From Streptococcus sanguinis (lineage in GTDB: Bacteria > Bacillota > Bacilli > Lactobacillales > Streptococcaceae): a stretch of 64,000 nucleotides of DNA. A program made the position numbers and the translations under genes. The stretch covers positions 2,046,001-2,110,000 of the forward strand of contig CP040556.1 of the NCBI GenBank assembly GCA_013378335.1. The letters run 5' to 3'. Below are positions 35,058-45,011 of this stretch, in pieces. The stretch's first letter is position 1. Every line of letters starts with the position of its first letter. The notes beneath the pieces were generated by a model. That model did no database searches. It was not told where the DNA came from and was given only the letters and a program-made list of their open reading frames with translations.

Positions 35058-35091
35058 AGCCTTGGGAACCAAGGCTTTTTTTTCATTAATT

Positions 35092-35338
35092 TGTTTTTCC
35101 ATTTTATCCTCCAATTTGATCTCGCACTGACATTTATTTATAACAAAACTATATATCTAGAATAGCATAATCATTAGGTATTATAGGTTTTCAAACAAAA
35201 TACGAGTCATTCGTTTTTGCCCCACTTTTGCCCCATTTTTAAATCCTGACATTGAAAACACCTAAAAGTATTTCCCTAAAATCAGCTATATTTCAACATT
35301 TTTGTTTATTTTCAATATGAAAAGTTCTTACAAATCCA
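35092..35338. other. Right end of the element, no gene seen
   Basis: AT-rich sequence without a supported gene. It contains the two right arm repeats TTTGCCCCA (35216-35224, 35227-35235) in the same orientation as the left pair. Confidence 0.6.
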
Positions 35339-35350
35339 TGCAGGGGGCAT
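35339..35350 (+). repeat. attR core of the tRNA-Lys element
   Basis: TGCAGGGGGCAT, identical to attL; this is the displaced original 3' end of the tRNA-Lys gene, followed by a diverged copy of the tRNA terminator. Confidence 0.85.
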
Positions 35351-35442
35351 AGAAATATAGAGAAAAAAGCCCTTGATTTAAAAGGCTTTTTTGCTTGTAC
35401 TTTTATTGTTTATTTGAATCTTTCTCGATTTTAAAATGTACA

Positions 35443-36579
35443 TCACAGTTTCCCTTCCTCTATCTCTTTTAAAAACCTTGTCATATAGATCAAGTGTCCT
35501 TTATTTGTATGTACATTAGCATCTAGATATTCCAAGCATCTCCTAGCTCTGGGAGTGACTGAATATAGAGCCTTTACCTTTTTTCTCATTTCTAATACCT
35601 CTAATACCAGCTCTTCATCTTTCTTTGCTTCTTCTTTGAACTGCTTCAATTGCGTTTGTTTTAGATCATTTAATACCTTTACTTTTTCAGCAAGATCTGT
35701 TAAATTACTTAGCTTTTCTTCATATTCGCTTCTTATACTGTTCCCTTGTTGTTGTAGCCATTTTTTTAATTCTTCATAGCTTTCATAAAGGTTCTTCCGT
35801 TTTTGCTGTTTTAGCTCCTCTTCTCTTTGGAGCCGCTCCTCCTCTAATTTCCTCTCCTCTTCTAACTTATTTTGCCGTTCAATTTCCTCTTTTTCCCGCA
35901 ACCGAGCAAGCCTCTCTTCTTCTTTTTGTTTAGCAATTCTATCCCTCTCTTCTTCTTTTTGTTTAGCAATTCTATCCCTCTTTTCAGCCTCCCGCTCCTC
36001 TTGTTTCGCCTCCTCTCTCCACTGTTTCAATTTTTCTTTGTAACTTTCAATATCAAATATTTCATTGAGTTCTGGATGAAGATAATCATTTATGACATAA
36101 ATGATACGCTCAATCTTATTATAAGCCAACTGACGTTCCTCATTTTTTCTGCTTAAAGCCATTTTAAAAAGAATATAATCGTTCCATGGATTAAACTCAT
36201 TTTCTTTATCCTCTTTAAAATACCCCCTACTATAAAAATCTTCCAACATCTCTTCATCCATCACTTCACGAAGATCTTCAAACTTTAGATTCTTCTTTAA
36301 TTTATAAGTTTTTTCTGCCCTCTTTATACTTTTAGTTAGTTCTTCATTTTCAAACTTTTCAATACAGGAAGAACCGATTGGAGAAAGCTCTATCCCAGAG
36401 CCATCATTCCTAGTAATAGAAAATACTTTCTTGAGGCTTTTATGACCGCATAAACAACTTTGCTTTCTATCAGCATCAATTTTTACAAGTTCTGCTTTTG
36501 TCCACTCCATTTTTGCCTCTTCCCAATTATCCGCAATACTTAGTTCAATAACAGTCTCTTTCAATAGCTCCTCTGACAT
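35443..36579 (-). CDS. Coiled-coil protein with N-terminal CxCG zinc-like motif, unknown
   Basis: A 378-residue, highly charged protein. Residues about 40-75 hold CLCGHKSLKKVFSI and, after a short loop, IGSSCIEKF, a spacing seen in small zinc-binding modules of phage-type hypothetical proteins (family recollection, not a proven match). Residues about 170-340 are Glu/Lys/Arg-rich coiled coil, including two exact copies of RDRIAKQKEEE. There is no signal peptide. It has a strong AAGGAGA ribosome site and stands alone just outside attR, with AT-rich composition, so it may be another acquired gene. Function unknown. Confidence 0.7.
   Translation of the reverse strand: MSEELLKETVIELSIADNWEEAKMEWTKAELVKIDADRKQSCLCGHKSLKKVFSITRNDGSGIELSPIGSSCIEKFENEELTKSIKRAEKTYKLKKNLKFEDLREVMDEEMLEDFYSRGYFKEDKENEFNPWNDYILFKMALSRKNEERQLAYNKIERIIYVINDYLHPELNEIFDIESYKEKLKQWREEAKQEEREAEKRDRIAKQKEEERDRIAKQKEEERLARLREKEEIERQNKLEEERKLEEERLQREEELKQQKRKNLYESYEELKKWLQQQGNSIRSEYEEKLSNLTDLAEKVKVLNDLKQTQLKQFKEEAKKDEELVLEVLEMRKKVKALYSVTPRARRCLEYLDANVHTNKGHLIYMTRFLKEIEEGKL
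35914..35979 (-). repeat. Exact tandem repeat, 33 bp x 2, in the coiled-coil gene
   Basis: Units 35914-35946 and 35947-35979 encode the same 11 residues. Exact identity implies recent duplication by slippage. Confidence 0.85.
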
Positions 36580-36862
36580 TTTTTATATCTCCTTATTCCA
36601 AATGATTGTTCCTCAAATTGAGTGAATCTTTTCCTCAGGTTTCTAGTACAAGTATAACAGAAAAGAAGATAAATGAAAACGCATACATATAATCCTCTAT
36701 ATCATTTCCACACAAAAAAATCCCCTTCCTTTTGACACAAGAAAGGAGGGGGCATTGCATAGCAAAAACTACGAGAGAAGACTGAAGTAAAATAAGTTTG
36801 ACGAAAACTTGATAAAGATGATCACACACCGAGCATATTCCTAAGGATGTCTTATAAATTTT
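36580..36862. other. Intergenic region without a supported gene
   Basis: No convincing coding frame. It holds a minus-strand terminator (CCCCTCCTTT pairing with AAAGGAAGGGG, then ATTTTTTTG, about 36712-36752) with no obvious gene upstream of it, so it may end an unrecognised RNA. Confidence 0.5.
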
Positions 36863-36897
36863 TTGGTTTAGGAATTAAGAAAGATTATATATATCAA

Positions 36898-36990
36898 GTT
36901 TTGATGTGCCTCACGCTTGCATATCCAAGCAGCTTTCCCCGTAGTTCTGAGCAACTAATCTGTTCTAGGAAACATCTTAGTTGCTTTTTA
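36898..36990 (+). ncRNA. Candidate small RNA
   Basis: A promoter-like TTGGTT (36863-36868) and TATATA (36886-36891) with 17-bp spacing precede about 95 bp of non-coding sequence with a small hairpin (GCTTG/CAAGC) and a strong terminator: AGCAACTAA (36950-36958) pairs perfectly with TTAGTTGCT (36977-36985), then TTTTATTTT. I recognise no known RNA family. Confidence 0.4.
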
Positions 36991-37128
36991 TTTTAAAACA
37001 ACTATATTACGGAATATCATAGTATTGATTAATAAAAGAATACAAGATAATGACCGATTGTAAAACAAAGCTTGTTTGTTCCTACTTTCTAAAAAAACTA
37101 TTGTTGGTCTAGATTTTGCCGATAAAAA

Positions 37129-37289
37129 GGAGTTTGGGACAAAAAGATTTCAATTTTTAAAAATCTTAATTATTTAGCCCTTCAAATCTATAATTAAATG
37201 CGAAAAGCGAACAAATTAGAATTCTGATTGCCAAAAAACTAGTTTTGTTCGCTTTTTATATTTGAGGTCGGACTTTTGTCCCAGCCTCC
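37129..37289. repeat. Dispersed repeat, type A, copy 2 (inverted)
   Basis: Reverse-oriented relative of 8768-8926, with the same inverted ends (GTTTGGGACAAAAA and CTTTTGTCCCAGCCTCC), the same inner hairpin GCGAACAAA/TTTGTTCGC, and an AGAATTCTGAT loop. Confidence 0.75.
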
Positions 37290-37438
37290 TCAATTGTCTT
37301 TGGATTGTCAAGCAAGACGCAGTGGTTGAGTGGACTCTGTTACGCTGATTTCATCAGCTTTTACAGCCCTACTCAACTGTGCGGAGGTGGGACGACGAAA
37401 TCGAATTCTAACGAATTATCGATTTCTGTCCCACTCTC
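37289..37438. repeat. Dispersed repeat, type B, copy 2 (inverted)
   Basis: Reverse complement of 16294-16443 with few differences, directly joined to repeat A. The nested palindrome at its adhesin-side end probably terminates the adhesin transcript. Confidence 0.8.
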
Positions 37439-37443
37439 AAAAT

Positions 37444-39303
37444 TTATTTCTTCTTCGCACGGAAGGCAATGAAGCCTACCAAGCCTACCAGAGCTACTCC
37501 AGCCGCAATCATAATCCAGCTAGCATTCTCACCAGTCTTAGGGAGAACTTTCTTGGTTCCAGCATCAGAAGCATTTCCTCCGCCACTACCATTGTCTGAG
37601 TCGCTGATAATAACGGTGCCACCTGTACTGCTGCTTGAGCTATAAGTCGTGCTGCTGCTACTTGAGCTAGAAGAACTACTACTACTGCTGCTGCTAGACT
37701 TAGAGCTATTGTCTGAGCCAGGTTTCGGTGGTCTTGGAACTCCTGGAACTGGTGTATTGATAATGTTCATACCATCAACAGTAGATGTATAACCATAAAC
37801 ACGGTCTTCAGTAACTGAGTAGACAATATCTTTTCCATCTGCGCCGGTCGCTGGCAAGTCAGTAAAGTCATACTTCCACTCGCCCTGCGCATTTGGGCCG
37901 ACCTCCTTAGAAGCGACTTCAACACCGTTAGCATAGAGACGAACCGTAATCTTGTCTGGACGTTTGCCATCTTTATCATTGTCGTCATTCCAAGTCTTGG
38001 TACCTGAAGCGGTAATCAAGGCCTGACGGTTGGTAAAGTCTTTGTAAATAATACCAGAACCATAATTCTTGAGCTGAGCGGCATTGACCTGAATCTCTTC
38101 ATCTGACAGTTGGTAGCCTGCTGGTGCCTTGGTTTCCTTAATCAGATAATGCTCTTTAATCAAGTTGCTGAAAGAAGCAATCCCATTAGCATCGCTAGTT
38201 GCTTTTTGAACAATTGTTACACCGTCCTCATCGTACAATGTAAATTCAGCACCTGCCAAAGGTTTACCAGCTTCATCTTTCTTAGTCACCTGTACACCAT
38301 AGACCTCCCCATGTGCATAGCCGTTTGCACGTTGGTAGCGGACAGCAACCGAAGATTTTTGCTCTTCAATATTATCTGCTCGCAAGATAGCATCATTCGG
38401 GAAGACAGTTCCGTCAGCCGGGATTGTTGGGAAGTTAACACGGTAGCGGACATAGAAGCCTTCATTAGCACCGATATGTCCCATGTTAATGGTAAAGGAG
38501 CGCTTGTCAGCCGCAAGATTAATCGTGTAGTTTCCTGTCACATCCTCGCGCTGCTGACTTAGTCGGTAAGAGTTATCAGCTGGGTCAACAACCCATGAGC
38601 CTTTAAGGATTTGGAAGCTGTTGAGATCTATTTCTCCGGTATTAAAGCCCAGAGTATCTGAAATAACAACATTATCCAGTTCCTGATTTTGTTGGTTAAT
38701 ATTCAGGCTGTAAGTAATGCTCTTGATATTATCCGCATTATTCCAGCCGTATTTTACGAAAGTATAAGGAGTTGCTTGGCCAGGAAGACCTTTGTAGTCG
38801 ATTTTCCCATACTCAATGATCTTCTTGCCAACGATAAGTTTCAGAGGAATTGAGCCTTTTTCTCGAACCACATTATGGTCAACACGAGCTAAAAGATGAA
38901 CCTTTCCTTCAATCCGAGAGCGAGTCAAGACATAGTCTGTATAAGTCAGTGTAAGCTGCTTAGAGTTTGCATCAACTACAGCTGTAGCTACGAGATTGCC
39001 ATCATCATCTTTGACTTCAAAATCAGCTCCCTCCAAGGCAAACTCAACAGGAAGTCCAATGGTAGTAGTATCTCCTGGCTGAACCTTGCCGTAATTGAAG
39101 GCAAAGTTTGCGTCAATTTGAAATTTTTCCCAAGGGGAAAGGCCGTCAGTCAGTTCTTCACCCTTCTGATTGTAGACATTGATTGATGTGATAACATCAT
39201 CTACCGTGTTAGCTCTGGCAGATTGACTGCTAGAAAACAGGCTAAAGAGGAGCACAAAGGCTACTGAGAAAAAGCGTGCAATAGTATGAGATATTTTTTT
39301 CAT
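37444..39303 (-). CDS. LPXTG-anchored collagen-adhesin-type surface protein with Cna B repeats
   Basis: A 619-residue surface protein. Signal peptide to about residue 32 (SQSARA), then two adhesin-type beta-sandwich regions (about 35-330), a Cna B-like domain (GVQVTKKDEAGKPLAGAEFT), a second B-type domain (SGTKTWNDDNDKDGKRPDKI), a Pro then poly-Ser stalk, and sortase signal LPKTGE at about 587 with membrane anchor and basic tail. This is the MSCRAMM layout of streptococcal collagen- or fibrinogen-binding adhesins; ligand is not shown. TTG 15 nt upstream is in frame, but ATG at 39303 has GGAGGG. It lies next to groEL, as in S. sanguinis by my recollection. Confidence 0.87.
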   Translation of the reverse strand: MKKISHTIARFFSVAFVLLFSLFSSSQSARANTVDDVITSINVYNQKGEELTDGLSPWEKFQIDANFAFNYGKVQPGDTTTIGLPVEFALEGADFEVKDDDGNLVATAVVDANSKQLTLTYTDYVLTRSRIEGKVHLLARVDHNVVREKGSIPLKLIVGKKIIEYGKIDYKGLPGQATPYTFVKYGWNNADNIKSITYSLNINQQNQELDNVVISDTLGFNTGEIDLNSFQILKGSWVVDPADNSYRLSQQREDVTGNYTINLAADKRSFTINMGHIGANEGFYVRYRVNFPTIPADGTVFPNDAILRADNIEEQKSSVAVRYQRANGYAHGEVYGVQVTKKDEAGKPLAGAEFTLYDEDGVTIVQKATSDANGIASFSNLIKEHYLIKETKAPAGYQLSDEEIQVNAAQLKNYGSGIIYKDFTNRQALITASGTKTWNDDNDKDGKRPDKITVRLYANGVEVASKEVGPNAQGEWKYDFTDLPATGADGKDIVYSVTEDRVYGYTSTVDGMNIINTPVPGVPRPPKPGSDNSSKSSSSSSSSSSSSSSSSTTYSSSSSTGGTVIISDSDNGSGGGNASDAGTKKVLPKTGENASWIMIAAGVALVGLVGFIAFRAKKK

Positions 39304-39318
39304 AAATAATCCCTCCAA

Positions 39319-39629
39319 TATTACTTTTTTACCAAAAATGTTGAAATTAGATTAAATCCAGCTTACTTTTCTGGTGTACTACATATATTAGCCTATCATA
39401 GGATTTTATATAAGTCAAATATTAGACCGTATTTTTGTACAAAGTTCGGAATTAGTATACAAATTGTCAACTTCTTCTAATATATTTAAGTTTTTGCCTG
39501 TTTTTATATATGAAAACTACAATTATTTCCGGGTTTTGCTGGAATTTTAAAGTATATTTATAAAGATAATTTAAAAAGCTAAGAGCAAATCCTTCAAACG
39601 TATTTAGCCGATGTAGAAAGATTAACAAA
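39319..39629. other. Upstream region of the adhesin gene
   Basis: AT-rich and non-coding. On the minus strand TTGACT (39414-39419) stands 17 bp before a weak TAGGCT, with a small CCTATGATAGG dyad between them, a possible regulated promoter. A 64-codon frame here (39467-39661) has no ribosome site and runs into the groEL terminator. Confidence 0.4.
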
Positions 39630-39666
39630 AAATTGCCCCGGTCGCCATCAGACTGGGGCAATTTTC
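39630..39666. terminator. Terminator of groESL
   Basis: AAATTGCCCC (39630-39639) pairs with GGGGCAATTT (39655-39664), with an additional GTC/GAC pair. T-runs on both strands. Confidence 0.88.
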
Positions 39667-39699
39667 TATTTTTATCATTTAGCGTTTTGTGACTGTGGT

Positions 39700-41627
<1,928 letters not shown>

Positions 41628-41651
41628 AGCTTTCCTCCAAAGATTGAATTT

Positions 41652-41678
41652 TTAGCACTCTAAGCTATCGAGTGCTAA
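41652..41678. promoter_or_regulatory. CIRCE operator (HrcA site) of groESL
   Basis: TTAGCACTC-N9-GAGTGCTAA, a perfect CIRCE, in the leader just upstream of groES. HrcA represses from it except under heat shock. Confidence 0.96.
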
Positions 41679-41690
41679 TCTATAGTTATT

Positions 41691-41719
41691 ATTTTATCAC
41701 TTGGTCAGAAATAGTCAAG
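41691..41719 (-). promoter_or_regulatory. groESL promoter overlapping a CtsR-like box
   Basis: On the minus strand TTGACT (41713-41718) and TAAAAT (41691-41696) are 16 bp apart. On the plus strand GGTCAGA-AAT-AGTCAAG (41703-41719) resembles the CtsR heptad repeat with two deviations. Dual HrcA/CtsR control of groESL is known in streptococci. Confidence 0.75.
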
Positions 41720-41784
41720 AAAAAAACCGGCTAGATGAAAGAAAAATTTTATTTTTTTCTTCACTGCCTCCTAAAGTCAATGAA

Positions 41785-41822
41785 AAAACAAGTCCGAGCT
41801 AAAATCCTCTCAGACTTGTCTT
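41785..41822 (-). terminator. Terminator of the two-TM protein gene
   Basis: ACAAGTCCGAG and CTCAGACTTGT pair, followed on the minus strand by TTTTTTC. It lies between the groESL promoter and that gene's stop. Confidence 0.8.
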
Positions 41823-41835
41823 TAGGGGGGGATGT

Positions 41836-42126
41836 CTATCTTGCAAGTTTTAGTTTTGCTTCAAAATCATCAATCACTTTTTGCAGATTTAGGCGTCCTC
41901 TATAGATACCATAGCCAAACAAAAGCATGGCTAAGATACCAAGTAGAGCTAGGACAATTCCTGCAATCAGTGCTAGGAGATTTGTCTCATGAAAGAGATA
42001 AATCAGAACAAGACCAATGCTGGCAATGGCAAAGAAGAGACTGAACCAGCGTCCTAGATTTTCAATCATATGCTTCTGGTAGTGTATTTCTGTTTCATAG
42101 CCTTGAATCAATTCTTGTTCTGTCAT
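41836..42126 (-). CDS. Small two-helix membrane protein, unknown
   Basis: A 96-residue protein with an acidic N-terminal helix (MTEQELIQGYETEIHYQKHM), two membrane segments (FSLFFAIASIGLVLIYLF and LLALIAGIVLALLGILAMLL) and a charged C-terminal coil. I do not recognise the family. It follows the IID gene after about 90 bp in the same direction and ends at its own terminator, so it may be the last gene of the PTS operon. Confidence 0.75.
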   Translation of the reverse strand: MTEQELIQGYETEIHYQKHMIENLGRWFSLFFAIASIGLVLIYLFHETNLLALIAGIVLALLGILAMLLFGYGIYRGRLNLQKVIDDFEAKLKLAR

Positions 42127-42216
42127 GATCTTCTCCGTTCTTTATTTTAGTCAAACAACTTGATACTAGACTGGCAGCATATCGGACTTACTGCCAGTCT
42201 GAAACTTGTGTACGAA

Positions 42217-43053
42217 TTAATATTTCAGTTGAGGGTCAAAGATGCCAAGCGCTACACCAATCAAAGCAATGACAACCAAGAGGAGCATAACGAGGTTTGG
42301 TGACATTTTTTTCTTAGCCATCAGCCACCAGCAAAGGGTAATAAAGCCAGCTGTTAAGAGACCTGGATAAACACCGTCAATTCTTTCTTGTAGCTTCAGG
42401 AAGGATTCGCCATCAGCATTTTTCAGCTCTAATGAAGTCGTTACAGATACCCAAGTTGCAGCAACTGCCCCGATAACCATACCACCAATGACACTGATTG
42501 CCTTACGAAGGGCCTGTCCTTTAGGCCCTACAAGGAATTCTACCGCCTTGTCTCCTAATTCATAGCCTTTGAAATAGGCAAAGCGCATACCGCCATAAAT
42601 GAGAACATTCCAGACAAGGATGTAGAAGAGAGCCCCGATAGGATTTCCGCCTTTCGAGAGGCCAAGGGCAATCCCCAACAGAACTGGAATCAAAGTTCCA
42701 ACTACTAAAGAGTCACCGATACCTGCGATAGGTCCCATGAGACCGGCACGCATACCATTGATAGTTTCTCCATCAACAGCGTCACCATTGGCACGCGCTT
42801 CTTCCAAACCAGCTGTAATCCCCACTACCAAAGCTCCGAGCTGAGGTTCTGTATTGAAGAAAGCCGTATAGGTCTGCATAGCTTCTTTCTGCTCTGCTTT
42901 GTCTTTGTAGAGTTCTTCCACGATTGGCAGCATAGAGGTCAAGTAGCCGAAAGTCTGCATGTGCTCTTGAGAGAAGCAAGTCAAATGACCATAGTACCAA
43001 TGGTGGAATGATTTCGCTAAAGTCTTTTTAGTTATTTTCTTTCTTTCAGCCAT
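42217..43053 (-). CDS. PTS mannose/fructose-family EIID component (LevG-like)
   Basis: A 278-residue membrane subunit. Start MAERKKITKKTLAKSFHHWY, then the conserved LMGPIAGIGDSLVVGTLIPV and C-terminal membrane helices (VMLLLVVIALIGVALGIF). IIC and IID form the sugar channel of mannose-family PTS. ATG codons further upstream (43092) overlap the IIC gene; the start at 43053, one base after the IIC stop, is preferred. It is fourth in the IIA-IIB-IIC-IID operon. Substrate (fructose, mannose or related) is inferred from the sensor genes next door. Confidence 0.9.
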   Translation of the reverse strand: MAERKKITKKTLAKSFHHWYYGHLTCFSQEHMQTFGYLTSMLPIVEELYKDKAEQKEAMQTYTAFFNTEPQLGALVVGITAGLEEARANGDAVDGETINGMRAGLMGPIAGIGDSLVVGTLIPVLLGIALGLSKGGNPIGALFYILVWNVLIYGGMRFAYFKGYELGDKAVEFLVGPKGQALRKAISVIGGMVIGAVAATWVSVTTSLELKNADGESFLKLQERIDGVYPGLLTAGFITLCWWLMAKKKMSPNLVMLLLVVIALIGVALGIFDPQLKY

Positions 43054-43054
43054 C

Positions 43055-43900
43055 CTAGATATCCTCCTCATCGTCATCAAAGTCAGCCCCACCAGCCGGC
43101 GCGGTTACACGAGCTGATTTGATTACTTCCAATTCATAGTAAATTACTGCAAAAATCAATGAAACAACTGCACTGGCAACCAAATTAAGACCAAGTGACT
43201 TAGCCAAGGTGAAGCCCACAAAGAATGGGATAAAGTCAGCAGCCTTGGTAACGATTTGTTTCAAGAGAATGGCAATACCGACACATGGGAGAAGAGCTCC
43301 GACTGTAAAGAGGGATTTCATGATGAAGCCATCCATTGGCAGGTGGGTTTTCATCAGTTCAACCATATTCGGACCAAACTTCGTGATGATCATGGTTGGA
43401 AGGAAAGAGAAGACAAAGTGGGAAATCCAAGGATAGACCCAGTCAACAGCGTAAAGCTTTTTGAATTCGCCTTTTTCAACGGCTTTCCAGCCAATGTGCT
43501 GCCAAAGCAAGTTTGTAGTTGCTGTTCCATAGAAGAGAACTGTACCGATAGTACCAACTGCTGCTCCGATTGGTGCAGCTGCTGCAGCGATAGCAGATTC
43601 AGACGTGATTCCTTTAGAGTGAACAAACAAGATTGCGAGAGGAATCCCAATGTAAGAGATCGCCCGCACGTCAGCGGAAACTGTTCCACCTGGTGTTACC
43701 AGAGCGATGTAGAGGACCTGAAGGGCTACCCCAACCATAATCCCTGTTTTTAGATCTCCAAGAATCAAGCCGCTAATCAAACCTCCGACCAGTGGACGTC
43801 CCAGAGTGTAGTTACCAATACTAGAACCACCCATACCAGGCATAGAAGCTAAACTAGCAAAAAGACCCAGTAAAGCGGCTTGCAGCCAAGAAATTGTCAT
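43055..43900 (-). CDS. PTS mannose/fructose-family EIIC component (LevF-like)
   Basis: A 281-residue membrane subunit with six or more hydrophobic segments. GGSSIGNYTLGRPLVGGLIS and GLILGDLKTGIMVGVALQVL near the start are typical IIC features. It ends with an acidic tail, DFDDDEEDI, also seen on the IIA of this system. An AGGAG ribosome site precedes the start. The operon order and spacing show a complete four-subunit permease. Confidence 0.92.
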   Translation of the reverse strand: MTISWLQAALLGLFASLASMPGMGGSSIGNYTLGRPLVGGLISGLILGDLKTGIMVGVALQVLYIALVTPGGTVSADVRAISYIGIPLAILFVHSKGITSESAIAAAAAPIGAAVGTIGTVLFYGTATTNLLWQHIGWKAVEKGEFKKLYAVDWVYPWISHFVFSFLPTMIITKFGPNMVELMKTHLPMDGFIMKSLFTVGALLPCVGIAILLKQIVTKAADFIPFFVGFTLAKSLGLNLVASAVVSLIFAVIYYELEVIKSARVTAPAGGADFDDDEEDI

Positions 43901-43927
43901 AATAGACTCTCCTTTTCATTATTGTAA

Positions 43928-44422
43928 TTAAAAACCAAATTTAGACTTGAAATCGCTCCAGTAACCGATTGAAACATCAGGCAAGAGCTGGAATTTGACT
44001 TTGTAGCCAGCTTTTTCGATTGCCTCAATCGCTTCAGCCTCTTCCTGGGTGATGGACTGGTTATTCCCAAGTTTAATAGCTCCCGGACGGTCATTAGCAG
44101 GACCGACGATGATTTCCTTAACATCCCCAGGTACAAAACCTTGGTCCACTAGGATTTCCTTCATGTCCACAGGATTTTTTGTAATGAGGAAATAGCGGCT
44201 GTCTGACTCTGTGACCTTGCTTGATTTTTCCTTGAAAGCTTCCTTGGTCCAAACAAAAGTCTTCTTATCAGAAGCTCCCTTGTAGGCCTGAATCAAAACC
44301 TTGTTTCCTGCTGCTGCATTATTAACTGCAATCAAGCCATCACAAGGGTATTCCTTAGCCCAGCGAGTGACTGTTTGACCGTGGATCATGCGGTCGTCAA
44401 TCCGTACAAATGATACTGTCAT
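43928..44422 (-). CDS. PTS mannose/fructose-family EIIB component (LevE-like)
   Basis: A 164-residue cytoplasmic phosphotransfer protein. The phospho-acceptor is His14 in FVRIDDRMIHGQTVTRWAKE. It takes phosphate from IIA and gives it to the sugar in the IIC-IID channel. Length is the family norm and the frame is intact, unlike the paralogue at 53.4 kb. Confidence 0.93.
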   Translation of the reverse strand: MTVSFVRIDDRMIHGQTVTRWAKEYPCDGLIAVNNAAAGNKVLIQAYKGASDKKTFVWTKEAFKEKSSKVTESDSRYFLITKNPVDMKEILVDQGFVPGDVKEIIVGPANDRPGAIKLGNNQSITQEEAEAIEAIEKAGYKVKFQLLPDVSIGYWSDFKSKFGF

Positions 44423-44465
44423 CTTTAAAATCTCCTTTTATCTTTTATAATGTATGGTGGAAGCA

Positions 44466-44903
44466 CTAAATATCGTCTTCATCTTCGTCAGCTGCATCAC
44501 TTACGACTTCAAATTCCTGCAAAGCAGCTGTGGCTTCGGAAAGGATAGCCTGAGCCAGCTCTTTTCCGTCCAAGATGTCTTTCATAACCAAGCCAGTCAG
44601 TCCCATGGTCAGGTTCAAACCTCCCAAGATAACTGCTGAGTCGAGCTTACCCATACCAGCTAAGACGCTAGCTGCTGTCGTCAGAGGACTGCCTCCTACA
44701 ATATCAGCCAGAACTAAAACACTGTCATCAGCGCTTAAGCCAGCCAAGGCCTGAGTAAAATCAACTGCAAAATCATCAACTGACTTGCCTTCCTGAAGAC
44801 CAACCGCAATCACCTGATCCGTCTTGTCTCCAGCAAACATCTTCAAGGAACTCTGCACGCCTGCAGCCAGTCCCCCATGGCTGACCAGTACAAGGTATTT
44901 CAT
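44466..44903 (-). CDS. PTS mannose/fructose-family EIIA component (LevD-like)
   Basis: A 145-residue phosphocarrier with active His9 in YLVLVSHGGLAAG and the conserved VLADIVGGSPLTTAA segment. It has a long acidic C-terminal tail (VSDAADEDEDDI). First gene of the IIA-IIB-IIC-IID operon. Its upstream region of 220 bp carries a perfect cre and three repeated 9-bp sites. Confidence 0.93.
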   Translation of the reverse strand: MKYLVLVSHGGLAAGVQSSLKMFAGDKTDQVIAVGLQEGKSVDDFAVDFTQALAGLSADDSVLVLADIVGGSPLTTAASVLAGMGKLDSAVILGGLNLTMGLTGLVMKDILDGKELAQAILSEATAALQEFEVVSDAADEDEDDI

Positions 44904-44991
44904 CTTTCCTGCCTCCTTTATCCTTCTAGCTCTTAGCCCAGTCAGGCTTTAGATGACGAAGGATTTATTGATGATTTTATTTTACAAATTT

Positions 44992-45005
44992 TGAAACCGA
45001 TTTCA
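44992..45005. promoter_or_regulatory. Perfect cre upstream of the mannose/fructose PTS operon
   Basis: TGAAACCGATTTCA fits TGWAANCGNTNWCA at all 14 positions. It lies about 90-100 bp upstream of the IIA start, just downstream of the three repeated sites, which suggests CcpA repression over activator-driven transcription. Confidence 0.8.
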
Positions 45006-45011
45006 TATTGT

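Larger units (their letters stand above)
28646..35350. mobile_element. Integrative element in tRNA-Lys(CTT), about 6.7 kb, probably immobile
   Basis: The element is bounded by direct copies of TGCAGGGGGCAT (28646-28657 and 35339-35350); the first completes the tRNA 3' end. It carries an integrase gene next to attL (interrupted by TGA), a DUF3173 gene, a Rep_trans-like initiator, an XRE regulator, a small unknown gene, an LtrA-like gene, and a later IS1182-type insertion. Paired TTTGCCCCA arm sites lie inside both ends. There is no type IV secretion gene, so it is best seen as a small mobilizable or satellite island. AT content is higher than the flanks. Confidence 0.85.

Noticed and set aside
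36635-36829. 64-codon hydrophobic frame in the gene desert
   Set aside because: No ribosome site, and a strong minus-strand terminator hairpin lies inside it.
37640-37710. Triplet-rich tract as a possible microsatellite locus
   Set aside because: It is the poly-Ser stalk of the LPXTG adhesin using mixed Ser codons; length variation is possible but it is not a separate element.
39467-39661. 64-codon frame between groEL and the adhesin gene
   Set aside because: Begins inside the groEL terminator and lacks a ribosome site; regulatory DNA is the better reading.
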